From: Bacteroidota bacterium
GTDB taxonomy: Bacteria > Bacteroidota > Bacteroidia > Cytophagales > Cyclobacteriaceae
Assembly (NCBI GenBank): GCA_016191555.1
Contig: JACPVX010000037.1
Location: 62,001 to 126,000, forward strand
Direction of reading: 5' to 3'
Length of the DNA stretch: 64,000 bases
Notes under the pieces: generated by a model
What the model saw: only the letters and a program-made list of their open reading frames with translations
What the model was told of the DNA's origin: nothing
Databases searched by the model: none
Made by a program: the position numbers and the translations under genes
In this document: positions 8,721 to 17,744 of the stretch, piece by piece
Layout: each line of letters begins with the position of its first letter
Numbering within the stretch: position 1 is the first letter of the stretch

Positions 8721-8828
8721 ATGGTAGTATTTGGAATTGTATTGGCGCTTTTCGTTTTAGCCGTTGCTTCAATCTGGCTTTTCCCCAATAGCAAAGTCAG
8801 CAAAAATGAGCATGATATAAAGCACTAA
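8721..8828 (+). CDS. Small single-helix membrane peptide (35 residues)
   Basis: A short frame starting ATG at 8721 and ending TAA at 8828. Residues 2-20 are almost wholly hydrophobic (VVFGIVLALFVLAVASIWL), followed by a polar tail FPNSKVSKNEHDIKH. This looks like a real small membrane protein, because the hydrophobic run has a clean boundary and the frame stops just seven bases before the LOG gene, as in an operon. No family recognised. Confidence 0.55.
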   Translation: MVVFGIVLALFVLAVASIWLFPNSKVSKNEHDIKH

Positions 8829-8835
8829 TCGGCTA

Positions 8836-9387
8836 ATGAACATCTGCGTTTTTTGCGGATCTTCAACTGGATCTGAACCAATTTATAAAGAGGCAGCCGA
8901 AGAGTTAGGAACCCTAATGGGTTCGTCTAAAAACACATTGATCTATGGAGGAGGCAATGTTGGCCTCATGGGCGTAGTTGCCGATGCCACCCTGACAGCC
9001 GGTGGGAAAGTGATTGGTGTTATTCCTGAATTCTTACAGCGCAGAGAGGTAGCCCACAACGGCCTTACTCAATTGGAAGTTGTAGACACCATGCACCAGC
9101 GCAAACAACGAATGGCTGAACTGTCAGATGCATTTATCGCCATGCCTGGTGGTTGGGGCACATTGGATGAACTAGCCGAAATTTTAACGTGGCGCCAACT
9201 GGGTCTTATTCAATGCCCCATCGGAATATTAAATACACATTCTTTTTTTGATCACCTGCTCGCACAAATGAGTTTGATGACACGTCATGGCTTTCTGGGA
9301 AATGGAAGTTTAGATGTGCTGAAGGTTGAAGAACACCCAAGGCAGCTTTTAACCCAATTGGGGGCATTTTCCGTACAAGCGAGTTAA
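8836..9387 (+). CDS. LOG family nucleotide phosphoribohydrolase (TIGR00730)
   Basis: 183-residue Rossmann-fold protein of the LOG (lysine decarboxylase-like) family, which removes ribose-5-phosphate from nucleoside monophosphates such as cytokinin riboside monophosphate or AMP. The start has CVFCGSSTG, the family signature MHQRK is at residues 86-90, and the active-site loop PGGWGTLDE is at 104-112. Cytoplasmic. It follows the 35-residue membrane peptide by seven bases. The physiological substrate in bacteria is uncertain. Confidence 0.9.
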   Translation: MNICVFCGSSTGSEPIYKEAAEELGTLMGSSKNTLIYGGGNVGLMGVVADATLTAGGKVIGVIPEFLQRREVAHNGLTQLEVVDTMHQRKQRMAELSDAFIAMPGGWGTLDELAEILTWRQLGLIQCPIGILNTHSFFDHLLAQMSLMTRHGFLGNGSLDVLKVEEHPRQLLTQLGAFSVQAS

Positions 9388-9427
9388 GTTCTGCAAAAAA
9401 GCAGTAGCTTTAAGTATACTCGTTGCT

Positions 9428-10660
9428 ATGAGGCAAATTCTACTCGCAGTTATTTTCCTTTCGGCCATCCCCAGCTATAGCCAACAAACCTTAGGATTTA
9501 CCTTACCGGATGGAGTTCATCGTGTAGATATCCCCATCGAGATTCATAACAACCTGATTGTGGTGCCAGTCATTCTGAACAATCAGTTGCCACTCAAATT
9601 TATTATCGATACGGGAGTGCGCACTGCGATTTTGACACAGAAGGTCTATAGCGATATTTTGAATCTATCCTACACCCGAAAGTACTCGCTCTCGGGTCCG
9701 GGTGGGCAAAAGCTGGTGGACGCATTCATTACCTCCAATGTGACCTTTGATATGCCGGGCGTACATGGACAAGGGCATTCAATGCTGGTGTTGCAAGAAG
9801 ATTACCTTGAGTTGAAGAATTCTATGGGCACCGATGTGCATGGAATTTTGGGATATGAATTATTCAGTCGCTTTGTAGTGATCATTGATTACGAAGGAAA
9901 AAGAATGACTCTTATTCAACCGGATTATTTTAAACCTAAAAAAAGCTATCAGGAATTGCCTATCCGAATCGAAGACACCAAGCCGTTTGTCGAATTGAAA
10001 ATCAGCGTGCGCGATTCATCGGAGATGACGGCTAAGTTTTTAGTAGACACAGGGGCTAGTCATGGTTTGCTGATAGAAGAAGATTCCGACAAGCGCTTGC
10101 GCATGCCAGAGAAACACATTTCCAGCATTTTGGGAAGAGGAATTGCAGGGATTATCACCGGTAAAATAGGACGTACCAAATCGCTCAAGATCGGCAAATA
10201 TGAATTGAACAATCTCATCACCAGCTTTCCCGATGATTATGCTTATCGCGATTCGGTTGGCAGCAAAAGCTATTCCCCACGCAACGGCTCCATCGGTGGC
10301 GATTTGTTGAGTCGCTTTACAGTGATCTTCAATTTTCCTGGCGAAACAATGTATATCAAAAAGAATGCATCGTTTAAGAAAAAATTCTATTACAGCCTAA
10401 GTGGTCTCACCTTGCGTGCTAAAGGATTGAAATTACGTGAATATGAGATTTCGGATGTGCGAGGAAACACCACCGCGGCGGCTGCAGGCTTACTAGTGGG
10501 CGATATTATTGTGTCGGTGAATGGTGTGAACGTGGCAGATTACGAACTAAGCTATGTGAATAACTTTTTCAATTCAAAACCCGGTCGCAAAATCAGAGTA
10601 GAGATTATGCGCAAAGGTGTGCGAATGAAAAAAGAATTTTTACTCGAAAACCAGATCTAG
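9428..10660 (+). CDS. Secreted aspartyl protease-like protein with PDZ domain
   Basis: 410 residues: signal peptide (1-19, ending SYSQ), two retropepsin-like halves, each with an Asp-Thr-Gly motif (DTG at 61-63 and DTGAS at 207-211), and a C-terminal PDZ domain (about 330-405, AAAAGLLVGDIIVSVNGV). Such single-chain proteins are common in Bacteroidota and probably act as periplasmic proteases, although the first motif (DTGVR) departs from the usual DTGAS. The stop codon is only two bases from the stop of the convergent gene at 10663. Confidence 0.82.
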   Translation: MRQILLAVIFLSAIPSYSQQTLGFTLPDGVHRVDIPIEIHNNLIVVPVILNNQLPLKFIIDTGVRTAILTQKVYSDILNLSYTRKYSLSGPGGQKLVDAFITSNVTFDMPGVHGQGHSMLVLQEDYLELKNSMGTDVHGILGYELFSRFVVIIDYEGKRMTLIQPDYFKPKKSYQELPIRIEDTKPFVELKISVRDSSEMTAKFLVDTGASHGLLIEEDSDKRLRMPEKHISSILGRGIAGIITGKIGRTKSLKIGKYELNNLITSFPDDYAYRDSVGSKSYSPRNGSIGGDLLSRFTVIFNFPGETMYIKKNASFKKKFYYSLSGLTLRAKGLKLREYEISDVRGNTTAAAAGLLVGDIIVSVNGVNVADYELSYVNNFFNSKPGRKIRVEIMRKGVRMKKEFLLENQI

Positions 10661-10662
10661 CC

Positions 10663-11127
10663 CTAGAGATGCAATAATCGCGCGAGCTGACTTTTTCTTT
10701 TCCGGAAGGCGTCTTGCAAATATTCCTGCGCCTGGCGGTATTTTAATGAGTGGCTCAATGACTTGTAAAGCGAATCAGGGGAAATGTTTGACTTCAACAC
10801 GTAGTTCAGAATTCCTTCTGTTAATGATTCCTGATAATTTGAATTTTTTAAAACAGTAATCGGAATGTTTTTTGTTTTACGAAAAGATTGCAGCTTGTTG
10901 ACAGATAGCTTCAATTCTGCCTTACCTATATTGTCATCAATGATAATGTGTGAAGGGGAAAAATATGCCAAGCATTGTAGGCTGCTTTTCCAATCAAAGG
11001 CAAATTCGGTGTTTATTTTCCCGCCTCTGGTTTGATTGAGGCGATCTAAGATAGAACTGAGTTCGATGGGATTATTACCAACCATCAGCACGTTCAGTGT
11101 TTCAGAATTCTTAACTTGGGGAACCAT
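10663..11127 (-). CDS. Degenerate response-regulator receiver-like protein
   Basis: 154 residues with the alternating strand/helix layout of a CheY receiver. The strand VLMVGNNP at residues 13-20 lacks the paired acidic residues that bind magnesium, but an Asp remains at the phosphorylation position (IIIDDN, residues 61-66) and a Lys follows YVLK near 112. A basic helical tail (KYRQAQEYLQ, RKRKSQLARLL) ends the protein. No output domain. It may be a pseudo-receiver that works by protein contact rather than phosphorylation. Confidence 0.55.
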   Translation of the reverse strand: MVPQVKNSETLNVLMVGNNPIELSSILDRLNQTRGGKINTEFAFDWKSSLQCLAYFSPSHIIIDDNIGKAELKLSVNKLQSFRKTKNIPITVLKNSNYQESLTEGILNYVLKSNISPDSLYKSLSHSLKYRQAQEYLQDAFRKRKSQLARLLHL

Positions 11128-11223
11128 ACCTTATAGACGTTAGATTGATGAATTAGTTCAGCGCTTGGTAACCATTTGCGAATGAATTGATCGAAAAAAG
11201 ACAATTTTAATTTTAATGTACAT

Positions 11224-12336
11224 TTGAAAACGGTTGTTGTAGTGGGGGGAGGATTGGCAGGGCTAATATCCGCTTATATCTTGGCGCGAAAAAATGTGCC
11301 GGTCATATTAATTGAAAAAAAGCAATATCCTTTTCATCGGGTTTGTGGCGAATATATTTCCAACGAAACCATTCCTTTTTTGAAATCATTGGGTCTTTTT
11401 CCAACGGATTTCCAACCACCGCACATCGACCAACTACAACTGACGTCAGTAAGTGGACGTGAAGCCATTATTCCTCTCGATTTAGGTGGATTTGGCATCA
11501 GCCGTTATGCATTTGATCACTTCATCTATCAAAAGTGCGTAGAAGCCGGTGTTCAATGCCATGTAAATACGGAGGCAGAATCTATTCACTTTCAAAATGA
11601 TCAATTTGAAGTCAGAACAAATCGACAAACTCATGTTGCCGATGTGGTAATTGGTTCTTTTGGCAAACGATCAAAACTTGATGCACACTTGCAGCGTGGA
11701 TTTTTGAAAAAGCGATCGCCTTATGTAGGTGTGAAGTATCACATTCGCACACAACATCCGGCTAATCGAATTGCATTACACAATTTTAAAGATGGCTATT
11801 GTGGTATTAGCAATGTGGAGGATGGAAAAAGCACGTTGTGTTATCTAACGCATCGCGATAATGTAAAGCGATTTGGAAATTTACCGGAGATGGAGAAGCA
11901 AGTATTGTTTCGTAATCCCTATCTAAAAAAGCTGTTTACAGAGTCCGAGTTTTTGTGGGATCGCCCCGAGGTAATTAACGAAATTTCGTTTGCTACCAAG
12001 GCACCGGTGGAGAATCACTTACTCATGTGTGGCGATGCCGCGGGTATGATTACACCATTATGCGGCAACGGTATGGCCATTGCCATTCATGCTTCTAAAA
12101 TTTTATCGGAAGCGGTGGCTGCTTTTTGCAACGAACGCGTCTCCCGTAAGGAGATGGAAGTTAACTACCAAGAACAATGGGATGGTCTTTTCGCCAGACG
12201 ATTGTGGGCCGGGCGACAAATTCAGCAATTGTTTGGCAGCGAGTGGACTTCTAACCTAGCCGTGGATATGGCTCGCTATGTGAAGCCTGTAGCAAACTAT
12301 TTGGTGAAAAGTACGCATGGTCAACCATTTTGGTAA
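11224..12336 (+). CDS. FAD-dependent oxidoreductase (geranylgeranyl reductase-like)
   Basis: 370-residue flavoprotein of the PHBH/geranylgeranyl-reductase group. The N-terminal dinucleotide-binding fold [11 protein letters not shown] (residues 4-14) is followed by an acidic residue at the end of strand 2 (LIEKK), CGEYIS, and the second FAD motif [20 protein letters not shown] near residue 275. The start must be TTG at 11224, since the first strand would be lost with any later start and no upstream ATG is in frame. Homologues often lie beside polyketide or flexirubin genes, but here there is no such neighbour. Substrate unknown. Confidence 0.8.
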   Translation: MKTVVVVGGGLAGLISAYILARKNVPVILIEKKQYPFHRVCGEYISNETIPFLKSLGLFPTDFQPPHIDQLQLTSVSGREAIIPLDLGGFGISRYAFDHFIYQKCVEAGVQCHVNTEAESIHFQNDQFEVRTNRQTHVADVVIGSFGKRSKLDAHLQRGFLKKRSPYVGVKYHIRTQHPANRIALHNFKDGYCGISNVEDGKSTLCYLTHRDNVKRFGNLPEMEKQVLFRNPYLKKLFTESEFLWDRPEVINEISFATKAPVENHLLMCGDAAGMITPLCGNGMAIAIHASKILSEAVAAFCNERVSRKEMEVNYQEQWDGLFARRLWAGRQIQQLFGSEWTSNLAVDMARYVKPVANYLVKSTHGQPFW

Positions 12337-12389
12337 GTGGTGTTGCCGTTTATCTTTTGTTCATTAACTTTCTAATCAAAACCAACTCT

Positions 12390-13364
12390 ATGAACAATAC
12401 CAACCGAAGAGAATTTATTAAAAACCTGGGCTTGATTGGTGGCTACGGATTGACAGCTGGACTCATAGCAGCCTGCACCACAAAGTCGACAAGTGAATCC
12501 ACGTCAGATTCTACCTCGGTAACAACGGCAGTGGCGAACGATTTATTTTTTAAAATTTCATTGGCTGAGTGGTCGCTACACCGCACCTTATTCGACAAAA
12601 AGATGGACAACCTTGATTTTCCTGTTAAGGCAAAAAATGATTTCGGTATTTCGGCTGTTGAATATGTGAATCAATTTTTCAAAGACAAAGCAAAAGATTC
12701 CTCCTATCTGGCGGAATTGAAAAAGCGTTGCGATGACAACGGTGTGACAAGCGTATTGATTATGTGTGATGGTGAAGGAGCGATGGCCGATGTTGATCCG
12801 AAGAAAAGAAAAGAAGCGGTAGAGAATCATTACAAATGGGTGGAGGCTGCTAAATTTTTAGGCTGTCACTCCATTCGTGTAAACTGTTATGGCGAAGGAA
12901 GCGCGGAAGAGGTATCAAAAGCTGGAATGGATGGGTTGCATGCATTGAGTGAATTTGCATCGCAATCGAATATCAATGTGATTGTTGAAAATCATGGCGG
13001 TTTTTCTTCCAATGGTGAGTGGCTGAGCAAAGTGATTGCAGGCGTGAATCTTCCTAACTGCGGTACCCTACCAGACTTTGGAAATTTTTGTTTGAAGCGC
13101 GAGAAGGATGCATGTGTCGATAACTATGATCGCTACAAAGGCGTAACTGAAATGATGCCGTTTGCCAAAGGCGTGAGTGCAAAAAGCTATGACTTTGACG
13201 AAAATGGAAATTGCATAGAAACAGATTATGCCAAGATGCTTCCGATTGTGAAGGCTGCAGGATACACCGGTCACATTGGTATTGAATATGAAGGAGGTAA
13301 GCTTTCGGAAGAAGAAGGTATCCGCGCCACCAAAAAATTATTGGAACGCCTAGGAAGAATTTGA
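12390..13364 (+). CDS. Sugar phosphate isomerase/epimerase-like TIM barrel, Tat lipoprotein
   Basis: 325 residues from ATG 12390. The N-terminus combines a twin-arginine motif (NRREFIKNL) with a hydrophobic stretch and a lipobox-like LIAAC, so it is probably exported folded and lipidated. The rest is an AP-endonuclease-2-type TIM barrel (about residues 55-320) with metal-ligand-like motifs VENHGG and GIEYEG. Members isomerise or epimerise sugars. An upstream Met at 12330 would place 20 residues before the Arg pair and is less likely. It is followed 11 bases later by a rhodanese lipoprotein gene. Confidence 0.82.
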   Translation: MNNTNRREFIKNLGLIGGYGLTAGLIAACTTKSTSESTSDSTSVTTAVANDLFFKISLAEWSLHRTLFDKKMDNLDFPVKAKNDFGISAVEYVNQFFKDKAKDSSYLAELKKRCDDNGVTSVLIMCDGEGAMADVDPKKRKEAVENHYKWVEAAKFLGCHSIRVNCYGEGSAEEVSKAGMDGLHALSEFASQSNINVIVENHGGFSSNGEWLSKVIAGVNLPNCGTLPDFGNFCLKREKDACVDNYDRYKGVTEMMPFAKGVSAKSYDFDENGNCIETDYAKMLPIVKAAGYTGHIGIEYEGGKLSEEEGIRATKKLLERLGRI

Positions 13365-13375
13365 TCAATAACAAA

Positions 13376-13738
13376 ATGAAGAAAATATTTTGGATAGCCA
13401 TATTGGCTATGGCTTGCAGCAAGGCACCATCTGAAAAGGTGCTATCTCCCGCTGAATTTGAAACGAATTACAAAGCTACGGCTAATGCCATTTTGCTAGA
13501 TGTGCGCACAGAAGAGGAGGTAGCCAACGGGAAGATCATGCAAGCAAAAAGCATTGTTTACGATGATGCCTTTGCTACAAAGCTAGATTCATTGGCACAG
13601 CAACCATTATTTGTTTACTGTGGCAGTGGCATTCGCAGTGCAAAAGCGGCTGCTATTTTGCGTGAAAAGGGCTATGAAGTTTTCGAATTGGAAGGTGGCA
13701 TAAAAAATTGGAAAGCGGCAGGTAAGCCTGTTAATTAG
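13376..13738 (+). CDS. Rhodanese-domain lipoprotein
   Basis: 120 residues from ATG 13376: lipoprotein signal MKKIFWIAILAMAC followed by a single rhodanese domain with the active loop CGSGIRS. The Cys is the usual sulfur carrier. Lipidated periplasmic rhodaneses are common in Bacteroidota, and the physiological acceptor is unknown. It lies 11 bases after the TIM-barrel lipoprotein gene and overlaps the convergent dehydratase gene by eight bases. Confidence 0.85.
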   Translation: MKKIFWIAILAMACSKAPSEKVLSPAEFETNYKATANAILLDVRTEEEVANGKIMQAKSIVYDDAFATKLDSLAQQPLFVYCGSGIRSAKAAAILREKGYEVFELEGGIKNWKAAGKPVN

Positions 13739-14681
13739 GGCCAAACCATTTCGCCACTTTTTCCAAGTCTACGTTTCCCCCGGATAGAATAATACCTACG
13801 CGTTTGCCGAGAAATTTTTGCTTGCTCTTTAGCACCGCTGCAAAAGGAACGGCACATGAACTTTCTACAATAATTTTTAATCGTTCCCAGATTAGGCGCA
13901 TGGCAACAATAATTTCTTCATCTGATACGGTGATGATTTCTTTTACGCCATCTTGAATGATAGGGAATGTTTTGTCGCCCAATTTGGTGAGTAAGCCATC
14001 GGCTATTGTGTTGGATTGAGCCTCTTCAATTTTGCCACTTTGTAATGAGCGAAACGCATCGTCTGAACCGGCAGGCTCTGCACCAATCACCATGGTTTTG
14101 GGAGAGAAAAAACCGGCTGCCAGCGCAGTGCCACTCAACAAACCACCGCCACCGACAGGTGCTAAAATATAATCTAACGGACTGACCGCTTCAATTAATT
14201 CTTTTGTAGCAGTCGCTTGCCCTTCCATCACTTTGTAATTGTTGAAAGGATGAATCTCTGTTGCCCCTGTTTTACCAACCACTTCGGCTAATGTTGCTTC
14301 GCGTGCTTGCAGCGTAGGTTCGCATTCAAAAATTTCGCCACCGTAACCGCGAACACCTCGCTTTTTAATTTCAGGAGCAGTGCGCGGCATGACGATATAT
14401 GATTTTGTTCCGAGAATTTTCGCTGCGCGTGCCAGCGCCTGTGCGTGGTTTCCGGAAGAGTGTGTTGCCAATCCTTTTTTCTGTTCATCGTCTGAGAGAG
14501 ATAATGCCGCATTCATAGCACCTCTCGCTTTGAAAGCGCCCACCTTCTGAAAATTTTCACACTTAAAAAAAATTCGACAACCGGCCAGATCATCTAAGCT
14601 CTCGCTGGTGAGCACCGGAGTGTGGTGAATGTAGGGTTTGATTCGTTCGTGTGCTTCGATGATACTTTCTTTGGTAATCAT
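13731..14681 (-). CDS. PLP-dependent threonine/serine dehydratase (serine racemase-like)
   Basis: 316 residues of the fold-type II PLP family. The Schiff-base Lys is Lys51 in AFKARGA, the substrate loop SSGNHA is at 75-80, and the phosphate-binding glycine loop VGGGGL is at 176-181. There is no C-terminal ACT regulatory domain, so it is not a biosynthetic IlvA of the long type and is closer to catabolic dehydratases or serine racemases. Reaction: deamination of Thr/Ser to the 2-oxo acid, or Ser racemisation. It overlaps the rhodanese stop. Confidence 0.87.
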   Translation of the reverse strand: MITKESIIEAHERIKPYIHHTPVLTSESLDDLAGCRIFFKCENFQKVGAFKARGAMNAALSLSDDEQKKGLATHSSGNHAQALARAAKILGTKSYIVMPRTAPEIKKRGVRGYGGEIFECEPTLQAREATLAEVVGKTGATEIHPFNNYKVMEGQATATKELIEAVSPLDYILAPVGGGGLLSGTALAAGFFSPKTMVIGAEPAGSDDAFRSLQSGKIEEAQSNTIADGLLTKLGDKTFPIIQDGVKEIITVSDEEIIVAMRLIWERLKIIVESSCAVPFAAVLKSKQKFLGKRVGIILSGGNVDLEKVAKWFGPN

Positions 14682-14719
14682 GTAAGAGAATTTGTCAGTG
14701 AGAAAACTAAAAGTGTTGA

Positions 14720-15262
14720 TTAATCTTGTATCGCCTCTTCAAGCGCATCCATTTTTGCTTCGGAGAAGGCACCGGATGTAGCGTAAACGATCTTGCCTTC
14801 AGGATCTAAAACGAAAAAATAGGGAATGTCACGCTTTTCGAAATCGAGGGCCTCTTTGTATTTTTTTAATTCTCCCCGATAAAAGAGGATGTAAGGAAGT
14901 AATTGCGGATCTGTATTTTTTAATGCTTTCTTTTTGGCCGTGCCGGTGGCCGCAGCATTTACACCAGTAAACATGGGAACGAAATATACATTTACATCGT
15001 AGGCAAAACTGGCCATCATGCCTTCTTGTTTGCGAATAAATTTGCCAAAAATTGGATTGAACCAACCATTTAGCTCATCTTCTGATTTCTTAGAATAAGC
15101 CAAACCAAGCAGCGTGTATTTTCCCTTCGTATCGTTAGGTAGAACAACTTCTTTATCGGCAACCGTCTCGGCCTTCATCTCAGGGAAAAACTTTCCAATT
15201 ACCTGCGCGTGGGTGCTGGATAGTATCACTATTGAAATTATAAGTGTTAGAAATACTTTCAT
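14720..15262 (-). CDS. Secreted thioredoxin-fold protein without CxxC
   Basis: 180 residues with a signal peptide ending STHAQ. The region from residue 25 has a thioredoxin/peroxiredoxin-like order (GKYTLLGLAYS, PYFFVLDPEGKIVYATSGAFS), but no cysteine pair is present, so it cannot act as a disulfide reductase. A loose similarity to ATP10-type assembly factors is possible. Function unknown. It is 38 bases upstream of the dehydratase gene on the same strand. Confidence 0.6.
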   Translation of the reverse strand: MKVFLTLIISIVILSSTHAQVIGKFFPEMKAETVADKEVVLPNDTKGKYTLLGLAYSKKSEDELNGWFNPIFGKFIRKQEGMMASFAYDVNVYFVPMFTGVNAAATGTAKKKALKNTDPQLLPYILFYRGELKKYKEALDFEKRDIPYFFVLDPEGKIVYATSGAFSEAKMDALEEAIQD

Positions 15263-15327
15263 TTTATGGGTTTATTGAATTGTTAAATTTAATGAATTTG
15301 ATTCGACCAGAATTTAAAGTTGCTACT

Positions 15328-15335
15328 TATCTTTG
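15328..15335 (+). promoter_or_regulatory. -7 promoter element before the broken DUF3857-like gene
   Basis: TATCTTTG is a perfect TAnnTTTG element 23 bases before the start codon at 15359. A TTCG lies 22 bases upstream, so the -33 part is weak. Confidence 0.4.
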
Positions 15336-15358
15336 ATCCCTTTACACAATTCCAACCG

Positions 15359-16025
15359 ATGCAACTTGCCGTTCGATCCTTTTCCAAAACGCTATTTGTT
15401 AGCACAATCGTATTGGTGCAACTGACTTTTGACAGTTATGGTCAGAAAATAAGTGAGGCTGCGGCTATCGAAGCTGCGGCCATGAAAAAGATATTTGAAA
15501 AAGATGAAATAGCTGCGGTGCGATCGGTAGTAAACTATGAATACTTTATCAATCCGGAAGGCTATCTTCAAGCACGGGAGAAAAACAAGAATCAATACAT
15601 AGCTCTCAAGCCAAACTCTTCTTTAGTGTTGCGAAATTATTCCAACAATCATGTAAGCATTGAAAGCTATTCACTGAAAACAGAGAAGGACAGAAATCAA
15701 CTTCATGACAAATATTGCGGAAGCTCAGTAAGACAGAAAATTTAATGTCTATTTGCCATCTGCACGTGCTCTGGAGTATGAAGTGAAAGTAAAAATACCT
15801 GCTGGCTTTAAAGTGACAGGTGTTGAGAAACTGAATACCAAAGTGGAAAATCAATATGGTTTATTTTCAAGCAACGCTACGGTAGCAGACGACCAACTCG
15901 TCATCAAGGCATCGAAAATTTATAAAACTAATTTCGTGAAGAAAGAAGACTGGAAGTTGCTGGTTGACTTTGTACAAGCGGCCTACGACTTCACGAATTT
16001 GCAAGTAGTGTTTGAAAAGCAGTAA
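15359..16025 (+). pseudogene. DUF3857/DUF3858-like secreted protein, broken by one-base frameshift
   Basis: The first frame (ATG 15359) has a signal peptide and runs to a TAA at 15743-15745. The rest of the domain continues in another frame to 16025. Removing one A from the AAAA run at 15737-15740 joins them as SVRQK-FNVYLPSARALEYEV without a stop, giving about 221 residues. The C-terminal part (IPAGFKVTGVEKLN, NQYGLFSS, YKTNFVKKEDW) resembles the end of DUF3857 transglutaminase-like proteins. The transglutaminase core itself is absent, so the gene may already be an internally deleted relic. A sequencing error cannot be excluded. Confidence 0.7.
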
Positions 16026-16035
16026 TCTTACTGCT
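16018..16035. terminator. Palindrome over two converging stop codons
   Basis: AGCAGTAA-TC-TTACTGCT is a perfect inverted repeat that contains both the TAA of the plus-strand frame and the stop of the PhoD gene. It may end transcription in both directions, though no strong T-run follows. Confidence 0.4.
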
Positions 16036-17557
16036 CTTTCAAACGACTGCTGCCTTTCGTTACGATAAATCTTTTTGCAAGAAATTCTTTTGACTCGGGC
16101 GTTTTCAACGTTTCCACAAAAAACCATTCCGCTTTGGTTTGGTTGGGATAAAGCGTCAATAAGAGGTACCCATGATCGCGGTGATTGTTGTATTTGATGT
16201 GTGGATTACGTTTTAGCAATGCCTGTTCCATGATCTTCACTGTATCAGCTGATTTACGCTCATCTAAATTTCCGGAAGAGATACTTGTTACGCCAAGCTC
16301 AACAGCAAATGGCTGATAATTTTTTGTGATATCAACGGCAGCTTCGAAAGCCCAAGAGGCATGCGTATCACCAGAAGTTATTACAATGTCTTGAATTTTA
16401 TTTGCGCGAATAAAGTCAACGAGTTTTTTCTTCTCAGACGGGAAACCATCCCACGAGTCGAGGTTACGCTGCATTTTTGGATAGATATCTTGGATAAATA
16501 CATCGGAGAAAATCACCTGATTGCCAATCACCTTCCATGTTGCCTTTGATGATTTAAGGGCATTTTCAAACCACTGCAATTGTGCAGCGCCCAACATCGA
16601 GCGCTCATCACTCTTCAAAGATGGATTGTTGATATCCGTAATTTCCGGATCTCGACCCGCTAAACGCTCATCGAGCATGATCACATCGGCTAAAGAACCA
16701 AATGAAAATGATCTGTATAATTCCTTGCTTTCGCGAATCGGCATCCATTCATAGTACGTTTGTTTGGCAGCCGCTTTTCTTTTTTCGTAATCGCCATCTT
16801 CGGGTTGGTGATTTTGTGCGCCTGTCACTGTGGAGTTGTTCGCAATTTCATGATCATCCCAAATGGTGATAAACGGATGTTGCTGATGTACCCTGCGCAA
16901 ACCCTTGTCTAATCGATAGAGTGAGTAACGTGTACGATAATCTTGCAAACTCACGATTTCGTATGGAGGAATATTGATTCTTCCTAGTGTAGTATCGCCA
17001 TAACGACCTACGCCATACTCATAAATATAATCGCCCAAATGCAACACCGCATCCAACACGGGTCGGTCCGCGATTTTATCATACGCGGAAAAATAGCCGA
17101 ACTCCCAATTAGCACAGCTGGCGATGGCAAACTTCAAACTGTCTTTGGTAGTAACCGGAGCTGTTTTAGTTCTACCTACGATGGAAGTTTTTCCCAGCGC
17201 AGTGAAGCGGTAGTAGTAAACCCGATCAGGTTTTAGCGCATCTACATCCACTTTTACCGTATAATCACGTCCCGCGGAAGCGGAAGTAGTATCGGTTTGA
17301 TAGATTGAAGAGAAGCTTTCATCTTCGGCCACCTCCCATTTTACCGGCACAGAGCTAACCGAGTCTTCAGGGGTGACACGCGTCCAAATAATCACACGAT
17401 CCGGCAAGGGATCGCCAGAAGCAACACCATGATAGAACGGTTTCATCGCTTCATCAAAATGAATAGAAACGGCTTGCTTAAGTTTAGGCAGCGTTTCTTT
17501 TTTTGGAGTGCAACAAATAATCAAAAGACTGGATAATGCTAGGAGATACTTAGTCAT
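16028..17557 (-). CDS. PhoD-like alkaline phosphatase/phosphodiesterase lipoprotein
   Basis: About 509 residues from ATG 17557. The signal peptide ends in a lipobox (LLIICC). A fibronectin-like N-terminal domain (about 40-135, FYHGVASGDPLPDRVIIWTR) is followed by the PhoD metallophosphatase domain, with metal-binding motifs ASCANWEFG, HLGDYIYEYG, WDDHEIANN and a late SGDTHASW. It hydrolyses phosphate mono- or diesters in the periplasm with Fe/Ca. An ATG seven codons upstream (17578) is possible, but MTKYLLALSS makes a better signal start. Convergent with the broken gene, with two bases between the stops. Confidence 0.87.
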   Translation of the reverse strand: MTKYLLALSSLLIICCTPKKETLPKLKQAVSIHFDEAMKPFYHGVASGDPLPDRVIIWTRVTPEDSVSSVPVKWEVAEDESFSSIYQTDTTSASAGRDYTVKVDVDALKPDRVYYYRFTALGKTSIVGRTKTAPVTTKDSLKFAIASCANWEFGYFSAYDKIADRPVLDAVLHLGDYIYEYGVGRYGDTTLGRINIPPYEIVSLQDYRTRYSLYRLDKGLRRVHQQHPFITIWDDHEIANNSTVTGAQNHQPEDGDYEKRKAAAKQTYYEWMPIRESKELYRSFSFGSLADVIMLDERLAGRDPEITDINNPSLKSDERSMLGAAQLQWFENALKSSKATWKVIGNQVIFSDVFIQDIYPKMQRNLDSWDGFPSEKKKLVDFIRANKIQDIVITSGDTHASWAFEAAVDITKNYQPFAVELGVTSISSGNLDERKSADTVKIMEQALLKRNPHIKYNNHRDHGYLLLTLYPNQTKAEWFFVETLKTPESKEFLAKRFIVTKGSSRLKEQ

Positions 17558-17744
17558 GAGTAGTGTGTTTGGATGCAAGCTAAGACAAAGAGTTAAATCT
17601 TTGGATACCCGAAAGTTAACTTGCTATTAACTATTTAGAAAATTGAAAGAGGGAATGGTAGCTGTTGATTAACATTCGTCAGAATGGGAATCTATTAATT
17701 TTTCAATGAATCAGACAACCAATTGCCTACATTTCCAGTCTTAG

